Positions 47,341 to 55,961 are shown, counted from the stretch's first letter. The stretch is 64,000 bases of DNA from an uncultured Pelagibacteraceae bacterium (GCA_902561155.1 CACEOY010000001.1:124001-188000), one strand, 5' to 3'. The notes: generated by a model not told the origin, from the letters alone. Translations and numbers: made by a program.

Positions 47341-48387
47341 TTATCTTGCTGGTGGTACATAAAGAATTCCACCTTTTGTCCATAACTCATTTGGACCTCT
47401 ATTAGGTAAAATTCCAGTGTCTGCTATGTGTTTTTTATAGCTTTCACCATAATTTCCAACTTGCTCGATAATTCTCAAGCTCCAATCATTATCTAAACCA
47501 AAAGCAGCGCCTAATTCACCCTCAGCACCAACTAATCTTTTAATTGCTGGATTATCAGAGTCTTTTAAGCTTGAAGCGTTTGATGAATTAACACCATACT
47601 CTTCTGCTTCGATCATAGTATTTAGAGACCATCTAACAATATCTTCCCATACAGAGTCACCTTGTCTTACAACAGGTCCTAATGGTTCTTTTGAAATTGT
47701 TTCTGGTAATACTTTATGCTCATCTGGGTTACTCAACTTAGTTCTTTGAGCAGCTAATCCAGATTTATCTGTAGTATAAGTATCACATCTTCCAGCATCA
47801 TAAGCTTGAACAACCTCATCCGCTTTTTCAAACGCAATCGGTTCGTAACTTATGTTTTTGGAATTAAAGAAGTCTCTCATGTTAAGCTCTGTAGTAGTAC
47901 CTGTGTTTGTGCATGCAGATATACCATTTTTGAAATCATTCACTGAATTGATTCCAGAAGCTTTTCTAACCATGAAACCTTGACCATCATAAAAGTTCAC
48001 ACCAACAAATGTTAATCCAATGTCAGCGTCTCTTGATAATGTCCAAGTTGTGTTACGTGCAAGTACATCGATTTCACCTGAAGTTAATGCAGTAAATCTC
48101 TCTTTTGCACTTAATGGAGTATATTTAACTTTGTCAGCATCACCTAATACAGCAGCTGCAACAGCTCTACATACGTCCACGTCTATACCGGTCCAGTTTC
48201 CTGCTTCATCAGCATTTGAAAACCCTGGAAGTCCTTGTGAAACTCCACATTTTACAAAACCAGCTTTTTTAGTGTTGTCTAAAGTCTTAGATTTTTTAGA
48301 ACCAGCGCCACCACCACTTTGGCCACAAGCCACAAGTAACAGAGATGCAAATCCAACTAAAATCCAAGTTTTGATTGATTTAATCAT
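47341..48387 (-). CDS. aapJ: Amino-acid-binding protein AapJ-like, predicted lipoprotein
   Basis: Solute-binding protein of the general amino-acid ABC system. The N-terminus IKSIKTWILVGFASLLLVACGQSGGG has a lipobox (L-V-A-C, C21) and a flexible Gly/Ser linker, so it is predicted to be lipid-anchored, not free in the periplasm. The mature domain has VKCGVSQGLPGFS, GIDVDVCRAVAAAVLGD, ALTSGEIDVLARNTTWTLSRD and CDTYTTDKSGLAAQR, characteristic of AapJ. The length is 348. It begins the operon aapJ-aapQ-aapM-aapP. GAGGGA lies nine bases before the ATG. Confidence 0.95.
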   Translation of the reverse strand: MIKSIKTWILVGFASLLLVACGQSGGGAGSKKSKTLDNTKKAGFVKCGVSQGLPGFSNADEAGNWTGIDVDVCRAVAAAVLGDADKVKYTPLSAKERFTALTSGEIDVLARNTTWTLSRDADIGLTFVGVNFYDGQGFMVRKASGINSVNDFKNGISACTNTGTTTELNMRDFFNSKNISYEPIAFEKADEVVQAYDAGRCDTYTTDKSGLAAQRTKLSNPDEHKVLPETISKEPLGPVVRQGDSVWEDIVRWSLNTMIEAEEYGVNSSNASSLKDSDNPAIKRLVGAEGELGAAFGLDNDWSLRIIEQVGNYGESYKKHIADTGILPNRGPNELWTKGGILYVPPAR

Positions 48388-48577
48388 ATTTATGATTCCC
48401 TCATTTTATTGTTAACAATATTTTGAAAATTAAATTTCAAAGATCAAATTATGTATAATCTATTACTTAATTTCAATCTGATTAAATAAACACAATATAT
48501 AGACTCAATATAATAAAAATACCAAATATACGAATATACACCTCTTTAATTAGACATGTTCTAAGATATAATTTGTT

Positions 48578-49018
48578 ATGCCAACATACTTTGTAAACTC
48601 ATCAAATGTAAAACTTTCAAAACTAATAAAAGAAAAATTAGCAAAACAAATTACAAAAATTCATAACAAAGCTACTGGGGCAAATAAGTATTTTGCTCAA
48701 GTAATTTTTAATGACACAAAAAAAGGAAACCATTTTATGGGCGGAAAAATAGTCACTAAATCTGAAATTTTTATATATGGTCACATTAGATCAGGCAGAA
48801 CTTCGAAAGTTAAAAATAAATTAATTAAAGGTTTAAGAGAAATGGTTAAAGAGAATACAAAATTAGAAAAAGATAATATTTGGGTATATTTATTAGATTT
48901 AAAGTCCAATCAAATGATAGAGTACGGTGAAATACTACCAAAATCTGGTAGTGAAAAAAAATGGTTTAAAAATTTACCAATAAAATTAAAAATAAGATTA
49001 AATAAAATTGATAATTAA
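48578..49018 (+). CDS. Tautomerase-superfamily protein (cis-CaaD-like)
   Basis: A 146-residue protein beginning MPTYFVNSS, with Pro2 available as the catalytic N-terminal proline. The beta-alpha-beta pattern IKEKLAKQITKIHNKATGANKYFAQVIFND, and a second such half from about residue 68 (FIYGHIRSGRTSKVKNKLIKGL), matches the fused tautomerase type related to cis-3-chloroacrylate dehalogenase and malonate semialdehyde decarboxylase. The arginines in RSGRTS are plausible substrate residues. The real substrate is unknown, and dehalogenation should not be assumed. It stands alone, divergent from aapJ, with its end overlapping trmB by four bases. Confidence 0.75.
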   Translation: MPTYFVNSSNVKLSKLIKEKLAKQITKIHNKATGANKYFAQVIFNDTKKGNHFMGGKIVTKSEIFIYGHIRSGRTSKVKNKLIKGLREMVKENTKLEKDNIWVYLLDLKSNQMIEYGEILPKSGSEKKWFKNLPIKLKIRLNKIDN

Positions 49019-49635
49019 TATTTAGAAAATAAAAGTGAATTTATTTTATTGCCTTTTTTCTCTGCTTTTAAATAAAACTTAGTTTTAATTGTCACAATTT
49101 TATTAACTTTTTTTACCTTAACATAAGGGAGTTTTTTCATAATAGTTTTAACATTTTTAAAATAATCTATATTATCTGTACTAAAAAAAACTTTCCCTTT
49201 TTTTTTCAAAATTATAAAGATTTTCTTTAAAAATTCTTCATTTATAATTCGTCTCTTCTTATGTCTTTTTTTTGGCCACGGATCAGGAAATAAAACATAT
49301 ATTATATCAAAACGAAGTTTTTTAAATTTATTGATAAATTTTTGAAATACATAAGGATAAAGATAGATATTTTTTATATTATTATTAATACAGTAATCTG
49401 AAACATTTACCATTCCATTCTTAAAAGGATCAACGCCAATTATATTTTTTGTGATATTTTTTTTAGATAAATAAATTAGATTTTCACCCATTCCGATACC
49501 TACCTCTAATAATAGTTTTTTTTTTAAATTAAGTTTATTGATATTGTTTTTCTTGAGAAAATATTTAAAGTTTTTTTCTTTTATTTTTGATATTTTTCTT
49601 GATTTTATTCTTCCAAAATAAAGTTTTTTTTTCAT
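49015..49635 (-). CDS. trmB: tRNA (guanine-N7-)-methyltransferase
   Basis: SAM-dependent enzyme that makes m7G46 in tRNA. LLLEVGIGMGENLIYLSKK is the SAM-binding segment and LFPDPWPKKRHKKRRI the TrmB signature. The ORF track starts at TTG (49650); the ATG at 49635 gives MKKKLYFGRIKS, the more likely start, and a 206-residue protein. It is 27 bases downstream of the SGNH gene. Confidence 0.95.
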   Translation of the reverse strand: MKKKLYFGRIKSRKISKIKEKNFKYFLKKNNINKLNLKKKLLLEVGIGMGENLIYLSKKNITKNIIGVDPFKNGMVNVSDYCINNNIKNIYLYPYVFQKFINKFKKLRFDIIYVLFPDPWPKKRHKKRRIINEEFLKKIFIILKKKGKVFFSTDNIDYFKNVKTIMKKLPYVKVKKVNKIVTIKTKFYLKAEKKGNKINSLLFSKY

Positions 49636-49662
49636 TTGATAAGATCGCAATAAAGATGAATT

Positions 49663-50817
49663 TTATTCTAATGAACTAATTTCATTAAAAATACCCCTTT
49701 TGTTTAAACCTTCAAGAATTTTTATTGTACCATCTTTATTCCAATGAATATCACCTAAAATAAAATTATTTAAAATGAATTTTCTTTTATTATCGTTTTG
49801 AAATTGATCGTACAAACTAATGAAATTTATATTATTTCTTTTTGAAAATTTTTTCCAATAGGTTTCATGCTTATCATCGCCATAAAATATTTGAGTTGGC
49901 CATGGATAAACAATTAAATAGGACTTGATATTATTTTTTTCAAAAAGCTCATATAAATTTTTTAAAAAATAGTCTGATTTTTTGAGTCCATTTTTTACTT
50001 TAAAATAAGTTTTTACGTTAAAAGTCCAATAACCTCTGTCAACCGTAAGCATTCTAAAAAACAAGGTATCTTCTTTCGTAGTTTTAAAAAAAGGTTTATT
50101 GAATTCATTTGAAGCTTTATATTTTAACTTGATATAATTTTTTAAAACCTCTGTTCGATCAGATAACAATAAAAGAGATCTAAACAAAAGTGTATTGGTT
50201 GATAAAAATTCACCGACTTTGTAGAAATACCTTTTATAAATTGGTTTGGTAGAATAATAATTAATTATTTTGGACTTGTCTTTTGAATAGTCTAAAAATA
50301 ACTCATCATAAATGTCTGAGACATCTAGAAATACTAAGGCATAATCAAATTTATATCCTTGATCGATATAATGTTTTGTCTTTAGATAATAAATTCCTGG
50401 TGAATATGAGCCTACTGCACTATTAAGAACCTCAAATCTATCACCCAATTTATTTTGTATCAATCCACCAATAGTATATTTATAGTCGTAACCAGATCCC
50501 TCTATAAAAGAATCTCCTATAAGCAAAACTCTTTTTTGTTCTTTATTTTCTTTTTCTATTTTCTTTTTTTCAAAATCTCTAAATCCAATAGAATTGGTCA
50601 CGAATCTTAATTTAAATTTTTGCCAATTCTCTACAACATCAATGTTTGGCATTAAATCATGGTGATAAATTTCTGATTTAATCCTCCAATAATGATCAAC
50701 TTTATTTGTGTTTTTCCAAAATTGAGTTTTTTTAAATATAAAATTTGTAAAAAATAGATCTAAAACAAAATAAATGGCAATTATAACAAAAATTATTTTA
50801 AACTTTGATTCTCTCAT
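49663..50817 (-). CDS. Membrane-anchored SGNH/GDSL-type hydrolase-like protein
   Basis: A 384-residue protein with one N-terminal membrane helix (FKIIFVIIAIYFVLDLFFTNFIF, about 6-28) and a periplasmic domain. Block I appears as VLLIGDSFIEGSGYD with the catalytic Ser; the C-terminal GDIHWNKDGTIKILEGL supplies the Asp-x-x-His pair. This layout resembles AlgX/DltD-like SGNH proteins that acetylate or deacetylate surface sugars. No sugar-modification genes are adjacent. The substrate is unknown. It lies 10 bases after tRNA-Arg on the same strand. Confidence 0.75.
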   Translation of the reverse strand: MRESKFKIIFVIIAIYFVLDLFFTNFIFKKTQFWKNTNKVDHYWRIKSEIYHHDLMPNIDVVENWQKFKLRFVTNSIGFRDFEKKKIEKENKEQKRVLLIGDSFIEGSGYDYKYTIGGLIQNKLGDRFEVLNSAVGSYSPGIYYLKTKHYIDQGYKFDYALVFLDVSDIYDELFLDYSKDKSKIINYYSTKPIYKRYFYKVGEFLSTNTLLFRSLLLLSDRTEVLKNYIKLKYKASNEFNKPFFKTTKEDTLFFRMLTVDRGYWTFNVKTYFKVKNGLKKSDYFLKNLYELFEKNNIKSYLIVYPWPTQIFYGDDKHETYWKKFSKRNNINFISLYDQFQNDNKRKFILNNFILGDIHWNKDGTIKILEGLNKRGIFNEISSLE

Positions 50818-50827
50818 CTAAAAATTA

Positions 50828-50904
50828 TGGCGCGCCCTGAAGGATTCGAACCTACGACCCTCGGTTTAGAAAACCGATGCTCTATCCAACTGAGCTAAGG
50901 GCGC
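50828..50904 (-). tRNA. tRNA-Arg (anticodon TCT)
   Basis: A 77-base tRNA on the reverse strand. The acceptor GCGCCCT pairs with AGGGCGC, the discriminator is G and CCA is encoded. The anticodon arm TCGGTTTTCTAAACCGA gives TCT, and the T arm is GTAGGTTCGAATCCTTC. It is inserted between two same-strand genes, one base after the stop of the GcvT-like gene and 10 bases before the SGNH gene. Confidence 0.97.
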
Positions 50905-50905
50905 T

Positions 50906-52315
50906 TTAAGAAACTTCTCTAGTATTAGCATTATATGACTGAGTAAATGGAACTTTAACTACTACAGCATCAACTGCTTTACTTGAATATTTCTTTGGTA
51001 AATGCACCTTATATTTTTTTCCTAAATTACCTATCGGAAAACCTGTTGCACTCAGATGACCCTCATACGGCACATATCCCATTGCAATATTGGTTCCTTT
51101 TTCTGGATGATACCATGGAGATGTAACATATCCAACTGGTTTGCCACCATCACTATTAGATATTAAATAAAAATCATTAGCGTAATCTTCTATAGGCTTT
51201 CCACCAAGTTCCAAACCAACTAGCTGCAACTTATATGGTTTTTCTCCATTTCTCAATTGTGCTTTCATCTTTTCTAAAGCTGCTTTACCCACGTAATCAG
51301 TTTGTTTTTCCCAAACTCCTTTTCCTGATAGAGATACTTGATATCCTAAATTACATTGGAAAGGATTTGTTTCTTGATCTAAATCTTGACCCCATGAAAG
51401 TATTCCTGCTTGTATTCTTCTATGGTGAGCTGGTGCAATAACCATTAATTTATGTTTTTTGCCTGCCTTTAAAACAGCATTCCACATATCTTCGGCATAC
51501 AAAGTAGCATTTCTTAAATAAATTTCATAACCAGCTTCTCCGGAAAAACCAGATTGAGATATTACACAGCTCCGGCCACCTATTTTAGCTTCAGCTAAAC
51601 CGTAAAAAGGCATATTGTCGAAATCTACTTGATCACCTGCAAGATCGTTCATTAATGCTTTTGATTTTGGTCCTTGAATTTGAACTGGACATGCATCGAT
51701 CTCGTCTATTTCAACATTAAATCTTTTATCTGCGTTAACTCCTTGTAAATAAAGTCCAATGTCAGAATCAGATAAACTAAACCAAAATTCATCCTTTGAA
51801 ATTCTTAACAAAACAGGGTCATTTAGAACACCACCTTTATAATTACATAAAATAACATAACGACCTCTCATAGGTGAAATTTTTGTTGCGTCTCTTGTAA
51901 TTACATAATCTACAAATTTTTCCGCATCTACTCCTTTAACTCTTATTTGTCTTTCAACAGCTACGTTCCACATTGTTACATGATTTTTTATTGCATGATA
52001 TTCAACCATTGCTCCACCTTTTTCGGGTCTTACATAACCTCTTGGATGGTAGATTCTATTGTAAACCGTAGCTCTCCAGCAACCTGCTTTCATTGATAAA
52101 TGCCAATAAGGAGATTTCCTTACCCTAGTTGATATAAGCATTTCAACTTTTGTTGGACCACTTTGTCTTAAATTGTAAGGGACATGTCTATCTGATTGAT
52201 CAACAGAAGTCTCATGTCTAACTTTGTCATAATTAACTTTTTCGGTTTTTAAAGATATTAATTTAAATTTTTTTTTAGATTTTGAAGTCTTATTTTTTTT
52301 ACTTTTCTTCGGCAT
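50906..52315 (-). CDS. GcvT/DmdA-like tetrahydrofolate-dependent methyltransferase (demethylase)
   Basis: A 469-residue protein of the aminomethyltransferase fold, related to GcvT, DMSP demethylase DmdA and the O-demethylase LigM. Seen are TMWNVAVERQIRVKGVDAEKFVDYVITRD, GGVLNDPVLLRIS, VQIQGPKSKALM, SGFSGEAGYEIYL and the C-terminal GcvT domain starting about FIGKAALEKM-like YVGKAALEKM. It is about 100 residues longer than GcvT or DmdA, with a basic Lys-rich N-terminus. It should move a methyl group from a methylated compound to tetrahydrofolate. The substrate is not readable; glycine cleavage is unlikely because gcvH and gcvP are absent. The ORF track starts at TTG (52327); the ATG at 52315 is preferred. 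It overlaps the MetF-like gene by 17 bases. Confidence 0.85.
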   Translation of the reverse strand: MPKKSKKNKTSKSKKKFKLISLKTEKVNYDKVRHETSVDQSDRHVPYNLRQSGPTKVEMLISTRVRKSPYWHLSMKAGCWRATVYNRIYHPRGYVRPEKGGAMVEYHAIKNHVTMWNVAVERQIRVKGVDAEKFVDYVITRDATKISPMRGRYVILCNYKGGVLNDPVLLRISKDEFWFSLSDSDIGLYLQGVNADKRFNVEIDEIDACPVQIQGPKSKALMNDLAGDQVDFDNMPFYGLAEAKIGGRSCVISQSGFSGEAGYEIYLRNATLYAEDMWNAVLKAGKKHKLMVIAPAHHRRIQAGILSWGQDLDQETNPFQCNLGYQVSLSGKGVWEKQTDYVGKAALEKMKAQLRNGEKPYKLQLVGLELGGKPIEDYANDFYLISNSDGGKPVGYVTSPWYHPEKGTNIAMGYVPYEGHLSATGFPIGNLGKKYKVHLPKKYSSKAVDAVVVKVPFTQSYNANTREVS

Positions 52316-53036
52316 AGTTATTTTCAATTAACCATTTGTTAGTTTCCTTAAGTCCTCCAAAAGTATAAATATGAAAGTGCTGCGTTACTTTCTTTAAATT
52401 ATTTATTAATTCATTAGGATCTTTAGGCTTCAATAAATCTAATGCTTTAGATGTATTAGATTTAAGGAAATTTATAGAATTTTTTGCCCCAACAATACTC
52501 GCAAACTTCAATAAGCTGCTTATTTTTAAAGGACCGGTAATTCCAACATGAACTGGAAGTGATTGTTTAGAAATGAAATTAGCAATGGTTGATGGATCCA
52601 AAAGCCATTGTGTAACAATGTAATCGGCGAGAGGAGTTTTTTCTTTCATAGCTTTTTCTAATTCTGAATCGGATATATCAGGGGAACCCTCAGGGTGTCC
52701 AGCGATTCCTATCTTCATACCTTCGAATAATCCAGTTTCTAATAATTGCAACGAGCAGTGGTATTCACCTATTGGTTCTCTTCCCCCGCCTATTACTAAA
52801 GCTTGTTTTACGCCAGAATCTTTACACATTTTGGTATAGTCTTTTAATTCATTCAGATCTTTAATAGATCTAGCCGGAAAATGAGGGATTGGGTTATACC
52901 CAGATTTAATTAACTCGTCAGCTTTTTCTGCTACTTCTCTATAATCTGTACCAGGCAACATGGTTACATAAACATCTTTAAGACCAGGTAAAGTGGAAAG
53001 ATCTGTTTTAGAAGTAATTTCTAATGAAAATTTCAT
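52299..53036 (-). CDS. Methylenetetrahydrofolate reductase-like protein (short MetF)
   Basis: A 245-residue TIM-barrel protein with the MTHFR pattern: MKFSLEITSKTD (Glu6 in the place of the catalytic Glu), YVTMLPGTDYREVAEKADELIKSGYNPIPHFPAR, VKQALVIGGGREPIGEY, IGIAGHPEGSPDI, DYIVTQWLLDP and VHVGITGPLKISSLLKFA. It is about 50 residues shorter than E. coli MetF. Next to a THF-dependent demethylase, its likely job is to oxidise 5-methyl-THF to methylene-THF, feeding C1 oxidation. This direction is inferred from context. It lies 12 bases after fbpC on the same strand. Confidence 0.82.
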   Translation of the reverse strand: MKFSLEITSKTDLSTLPGLKDVYVTMLPGTDYREVAEKADELIKSGYNPIPHFPARSIKDLNELKDYTKMCKDSGVKQALVIGGGREPIGEYHCSLQLLETGLFEGMKIGIAGHPEGSPDISDSELEKAMKEKTPLADYIVTQWLLDPSTIANFISKQSLPVHVGITGPLKISSLLKFASIVGAKNSINFLKSNTSKALDLLKPKDPNELINNLKKVTQHFHIYTFGGLKETNKWLIENNYAEEK

Positions 53037-53048
53037 ATTTGTATATAA

Positions 53049-54119
53049 TTAAAAACAAACTAAATGGTCAATAAAAATAGGAGTTTTAATACCAAACTTT
53101 TCAGATTTTTCGTGTTGATGAATGTGATGTGAGTGAACGAAAACCGGTATATGTTCACCTTTTTGAGTTTTTAACGTGTATATAAAGTTTGTACCCCTAA
53201 ATTTTCTATCTACAACCTCAAGTTTGAGCTTACTTTGATCGTCATGAATTAGATCTTCAGGCTGCAATAGTAGCTTTACACTTTTGCCAGTTGGATAGTT
53301 TTTTAGAAGTTTTCCTCTTATCTCTCCTAGCTCTTTATGTTGTAAACTATGAACAGCACAATCATTTGTAACAACTTTTACATCAACAAAAACACCTTTA
53401 TTTAAAAATTTTGCTACCTCTAAAGAGTTGGGTTCGTGGTGTACGTTATAAGGGACATCGTATTGTTTAAGCTCCTGGTTAAGTATTATCCCACATCTGT
53501 CAGCAAGCGAAAATGCTTCGTAAGAGTCATGAGTAACAATTATAGTTGTAAGGTTTATTTTTTTTAATAATTTTTTTACTGAATATTGTATTTCCTCTTT
53601 TAAATTTTGATCAATATTAGAAAAAGGCTCATCTAATAATAATAAATCGGGTTTAGACATTAAGGATCTAGCTAAAGACACTCTTTGTGCTTCACCGGCA
53701 CTAATTTGATGAGGAAACTTTTCTAAAATAGGTTCAATATGAAGTAATTTTATTATATCTTCTGCTTCATAGGAAAAACCGTTACCATTAGATCTTTTTT
53801 TACCAAAATTTATATTGTCGATGACTTTGTAATTTGGGAATAGTGAATTATCTTGAAACGACAAAGCTATATTTCTTTTTTCAGGTTCAAGATGAACATC
53901 ATTAGAGGATATTAGTTTATCTTTTAAATAAATTTCACCTGCACTCAGTTTTTGCAATCCAGCAATAGTTCTTAGTATCGTTGTTTTACCTACGCCAGAG
54001 GGACCCAGCAAGGAAACAATTTCTCCTTTTTTTTCTATTTTAAGATTTACGTTATTAACTTTATTTTTTTCACTTGCAACAAAGTTACCATTTTTTATTT
54101 CAAAAAATCGATTTGACAT
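53049..54119 (-). CDS. fbpC: Ferric iron ABC transporter ATP-binding protein (FbpC-like)
   Basis: ATPase of 356 residues. It has a Walker A GPSGVGKTTILRTIAGL, a signature ISAGEAQRVSLARSL (in place of the commoner LSGGQ), and LLLLDEPFSNID. The C-terminal third is a TOBE-like regulatory domain, as in FbpC and PotA. Its location downstream of fbpA and fbpB gives the ferric iron assignment. Confidence 0.92.
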   Translation of the reverse strand: MSNRFFEIKNGNFVASEKNKVNNVNLKIEKKGEIVSLLGPSGVGKTTILRTIAGLQKLSAGEIYLKDKLISSNDVHLEPEKRNIALSFQDNSLFPNYKVIDNINFGKKRSNGNGFSYEAEDIIKLLHIEPILEKFPHQISAGEAQRVSLARSLMSKPDLLLLDEPFSNIDQNLKEEIQYSVKKLLKKINLTTIIVTHDSYEAFSLADRCGIILNQELKQYDVPYNVHHEPNSLEVAKFLNKGVFVDVKVVTNDCAVHSLQHKELGEIRGKLLKNYPTGKSVKLLLQPEDLIHDDQSKLKLEVVDRKFRGTNFIYTLKTQKGEHIPVFVHSHHIHQHEKSEKFGIKTPIFIDHLVCF

Positions 54120-54131
54120 TTTTTGATTATA

Positions 54132-55748
54132 TTAGTTTTTTTGTGAAAGTATATATTTCGAGGAAAATAATATGAGGATAGATGCCCAGCCAATAAGAAA
54201 TAAAGAAGGTAATGCCGCAGCCTCTAATAAATCTTGAGATGCATACACATAAGCCTGTGTTGCAAAAGTCTCAAAATTGAAAGGTCTTAATATCATTGTT
54301 ATTGGTAACTCTTTAATTATTTCTAATGATATAAGAACTACAATTAAGATTATATTATTTTTTAAATATGGAACATGGATTTTTGAAAAAGTCTTAATTT
54401 TAGAATATCCGAGTAAGTATGCGCTTTCATCAATTGAATTATTAATTTTTTCATAACTTGATTTGATTCCATTAAAAGAAAGAGAAAAGAATCTTATAAA
54501 ATATGCTAATATTAATCCAAATATAGAGCCAATAAATATTTTTTTTGTATTTCCTAAATTTGTATTTTCGTTTATTAAATCACTAAAATTCGAAAATAAA
54601 GTTATAAACGCTACAGCCAATATTACACCAGGAATAGCGTACCCTGAAATTGAAAAATTAGTTAAATAATTTAAAATTTTACTTTTTGATATTCTGCTTC
54701 CATAATTGATAAACAATGAAATAAAAACTAGTACTAAACTAGCCAGGCCGACCAAATACATGGTATTTAAATTAATTTTCAAAATATTTATATCTTGGAT
54801 GTATTTAGGAAATTTTAAAGTCCAATAAATCATCTGTGAAACTGGAAAGATAAAACTTATAAAAAAAACCAAAAAGCAAAAAGAAAATGCTAATAAAGAT
54901 TTTTTCCCGCTAAGTTTAATTTTATTAATTGGTTTGAATCCTCTGCCTGGCTGGTGGTATCTTGCTTCTTTTCTAGAATAAATTTCAATTGATAATAAAG
55001 CAAATATAAATATCAAAAGAATAAATGAAATCTGATTGGCTGAGTTAAGATCATCAAAAGATAGCCATGAATTATAAATCCCTGTAGTTAAAGTTGAGAC
55101 ACTAAAAATTGAAACTGTTCCAAAATCGGATAAACATTCCATTGCAACTAAAGCTAAGCCAGCAATAATAGCTGGTCTGGCTGAAGGTAAAATAATCTTA
55201 AAGAGAGTTTCTTTCTCAGATAAACCTAAATTTTGTCCAACTTCTATATAATTATTTGATTGAAAGAAAAATGACGATCTTGTTAATACGTATACATAAG
55301 GGAACAAAGAAAAACTAATAGCTATAATTGATCCTAATATTCCATCTAATTTAGGTATATGCGGGTTATAATTATATTCACCAAATATATTCGTGAGTAT
55401 CGTATAGGCAGTTCCATAGTTTTCAAAAAAAGAAATTATAGAAAAAGCAAATATATATCCAGGTATTGCAAACGCTAAAATTAAAGCCCAACTAAAAAAG
55501 TTACATAATGGAAATTCATAAAATGATATGAAATAAGCTGAAATAACACCTAATAAAAGCGTTATAAACAAAACTGAAATTAAAATTATTAATGAATTAT
55601 TTATATAATCAAATAGAAACGTATTTTTTAATACGGTAAAATAATTACTAGTTTCAGAAAAAAAACTAAAAAATACAGTGATAATTGGCATTGCAACTAC
55701 CAATGCAATTATTAATGAGCTAAAAAACCAAAAGTTGTATTTAGTCAT
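54132..55748 (-). CDS. fbpB: Ferric iron ABC transporter permease (fused FbpB/SfuB type)
   Basis: A 538-residue inner-membrane protein with two fused permease domains of about six helices each. The EAA-type loops are NYIEVGQNLGLSEKETLFKIILPSARPAI in the first half and SIDESAYLLGYSKIKTFSKIHVPYL in the second. A cytoplasmic linker near residues 255-285 joins them. This fused layout is characteristic of FbpB/SfuB iron permeases. The start codon directly abuts the stop of the 54-residue ORF, and fbpC follows 12 bases on. Confidence 0.94.
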   Translation of the reverse strand: MTKYNFWFFSSLIIALVVAMPIITVFFSFFSETSNYFTVLKNTFLFDYINNSLIILISVLFITLLLGVISAYFISFYEFPLCNFFSWALILAFAIPGYIFAFSIISFFENYGTAYTILTNIFGEYNYNPHIPKLDGILGSIIAISFSLFPYVYVLTRSSFFFQSNNYIEVGQNLGLSEKETLFKIILPSARPAIIAGLALVAMECLSDFGTVSIFSVSTLTTGIYNSWLSFDDLNSANQISFILLIFIFALLSIEIYSRKEARYHQPGRGFKPINKIKLSGKKSLLAFSFCFLVFFISFIFPVSQMIYWTLKFPKYIQDINILKINLNTMYLVGLASLVLVFISLFINYGSRISKSKILNYLTNFSISGYAIPGVILAVAFITLFSNFSDLINENTNLGNTKKIFIGSIFGLILAYFIRFFSLSFNGIKSSYEKINNSIDESAYLLGYSKIKTFSKIHVPYLKNNIILIVVLISLEIIKELPITMILRPFNFETFATQAYVYASQDLLEAAALPSLFLIGWASILILFSSKYILSQKN

Positions 55749-55913
55749 TTATTTTTTCAACTTGATTTTATCTTTAAGTGGAGAAAATATTTTTTTTGCC
55801 TCTTCAAATTTTAATTCTTTTGGTTCTCTGTTTTTAAGCTGAATTTGCATGATTTTAGCATCATTATTACAGGTACTACAACACTTATTAAAGTAATTTA
55901 ATTTATTTTTCAT
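55749..55913 (-). CDS. Small Cys-rich protein, 54 residues, between fbpA and fbpB
   Basis: Too short for the ORF track. ATG at 55913 to TAA at 55749-55751 encodes 54 residues. The stop is immediately next to the fbpB ATG. The N-terminal part has KCCSTCNNDAKIMQI with three cysteines in a CCxxC arrangement, followed by a charged, Lys-rich tail (EPKELKFEEAKKIFSPLKDK) with no membrane segment or signal peptide. The operon position and exact abutment suggest a real gene co-expressed with iron uptake; metal binding is a guess from the cysteines. I do not recognise the family. Confidence 0.6.
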   Translation of the reverse strand: MKNKLNYFNKCCSTCNNDAKIMQIQLKNREPKELKFEEAKKIFSPLKDKIKLKK

Positions 55914-55921
55914 AGTTTAAT

Positions 55922-55948
55922 ATTCATGGCGCTTTTAACGCCATGAAT
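55922..55948 (-). terminator. Perfect 10-base-pair hairpin between fbpA and the small Cys-rich ORF
   Basis: ATTCATGGCG and CGCCATGAAT form a perfect inverted repeat around a seven-base loop, 13 bases after the fbpA stop. It has no long U-run, so it is more likely an mRNA 3'-end stabiliser or weak terminator that raises fbpA mRNA over the downstream permease genes. Confidence 0.65.
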
Positions 55949-55961
55949 TATTAATTAACAA

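Noticed and set aside
48408-48419. ATTGTTAACAAT palindrome upstream of aapJ
   Set aside because: A nearly identical sequence occurs inside fbpA coding DNA (near 56133), so it is not specific to a promoter.
53037-53048. Riboswitch in front of the MetF-like/GcvT-like genes (SAM or glycine type)
   Set aside because: Only 12 bases separate fbpC from the MetF-like start, too short for any known aptamer.
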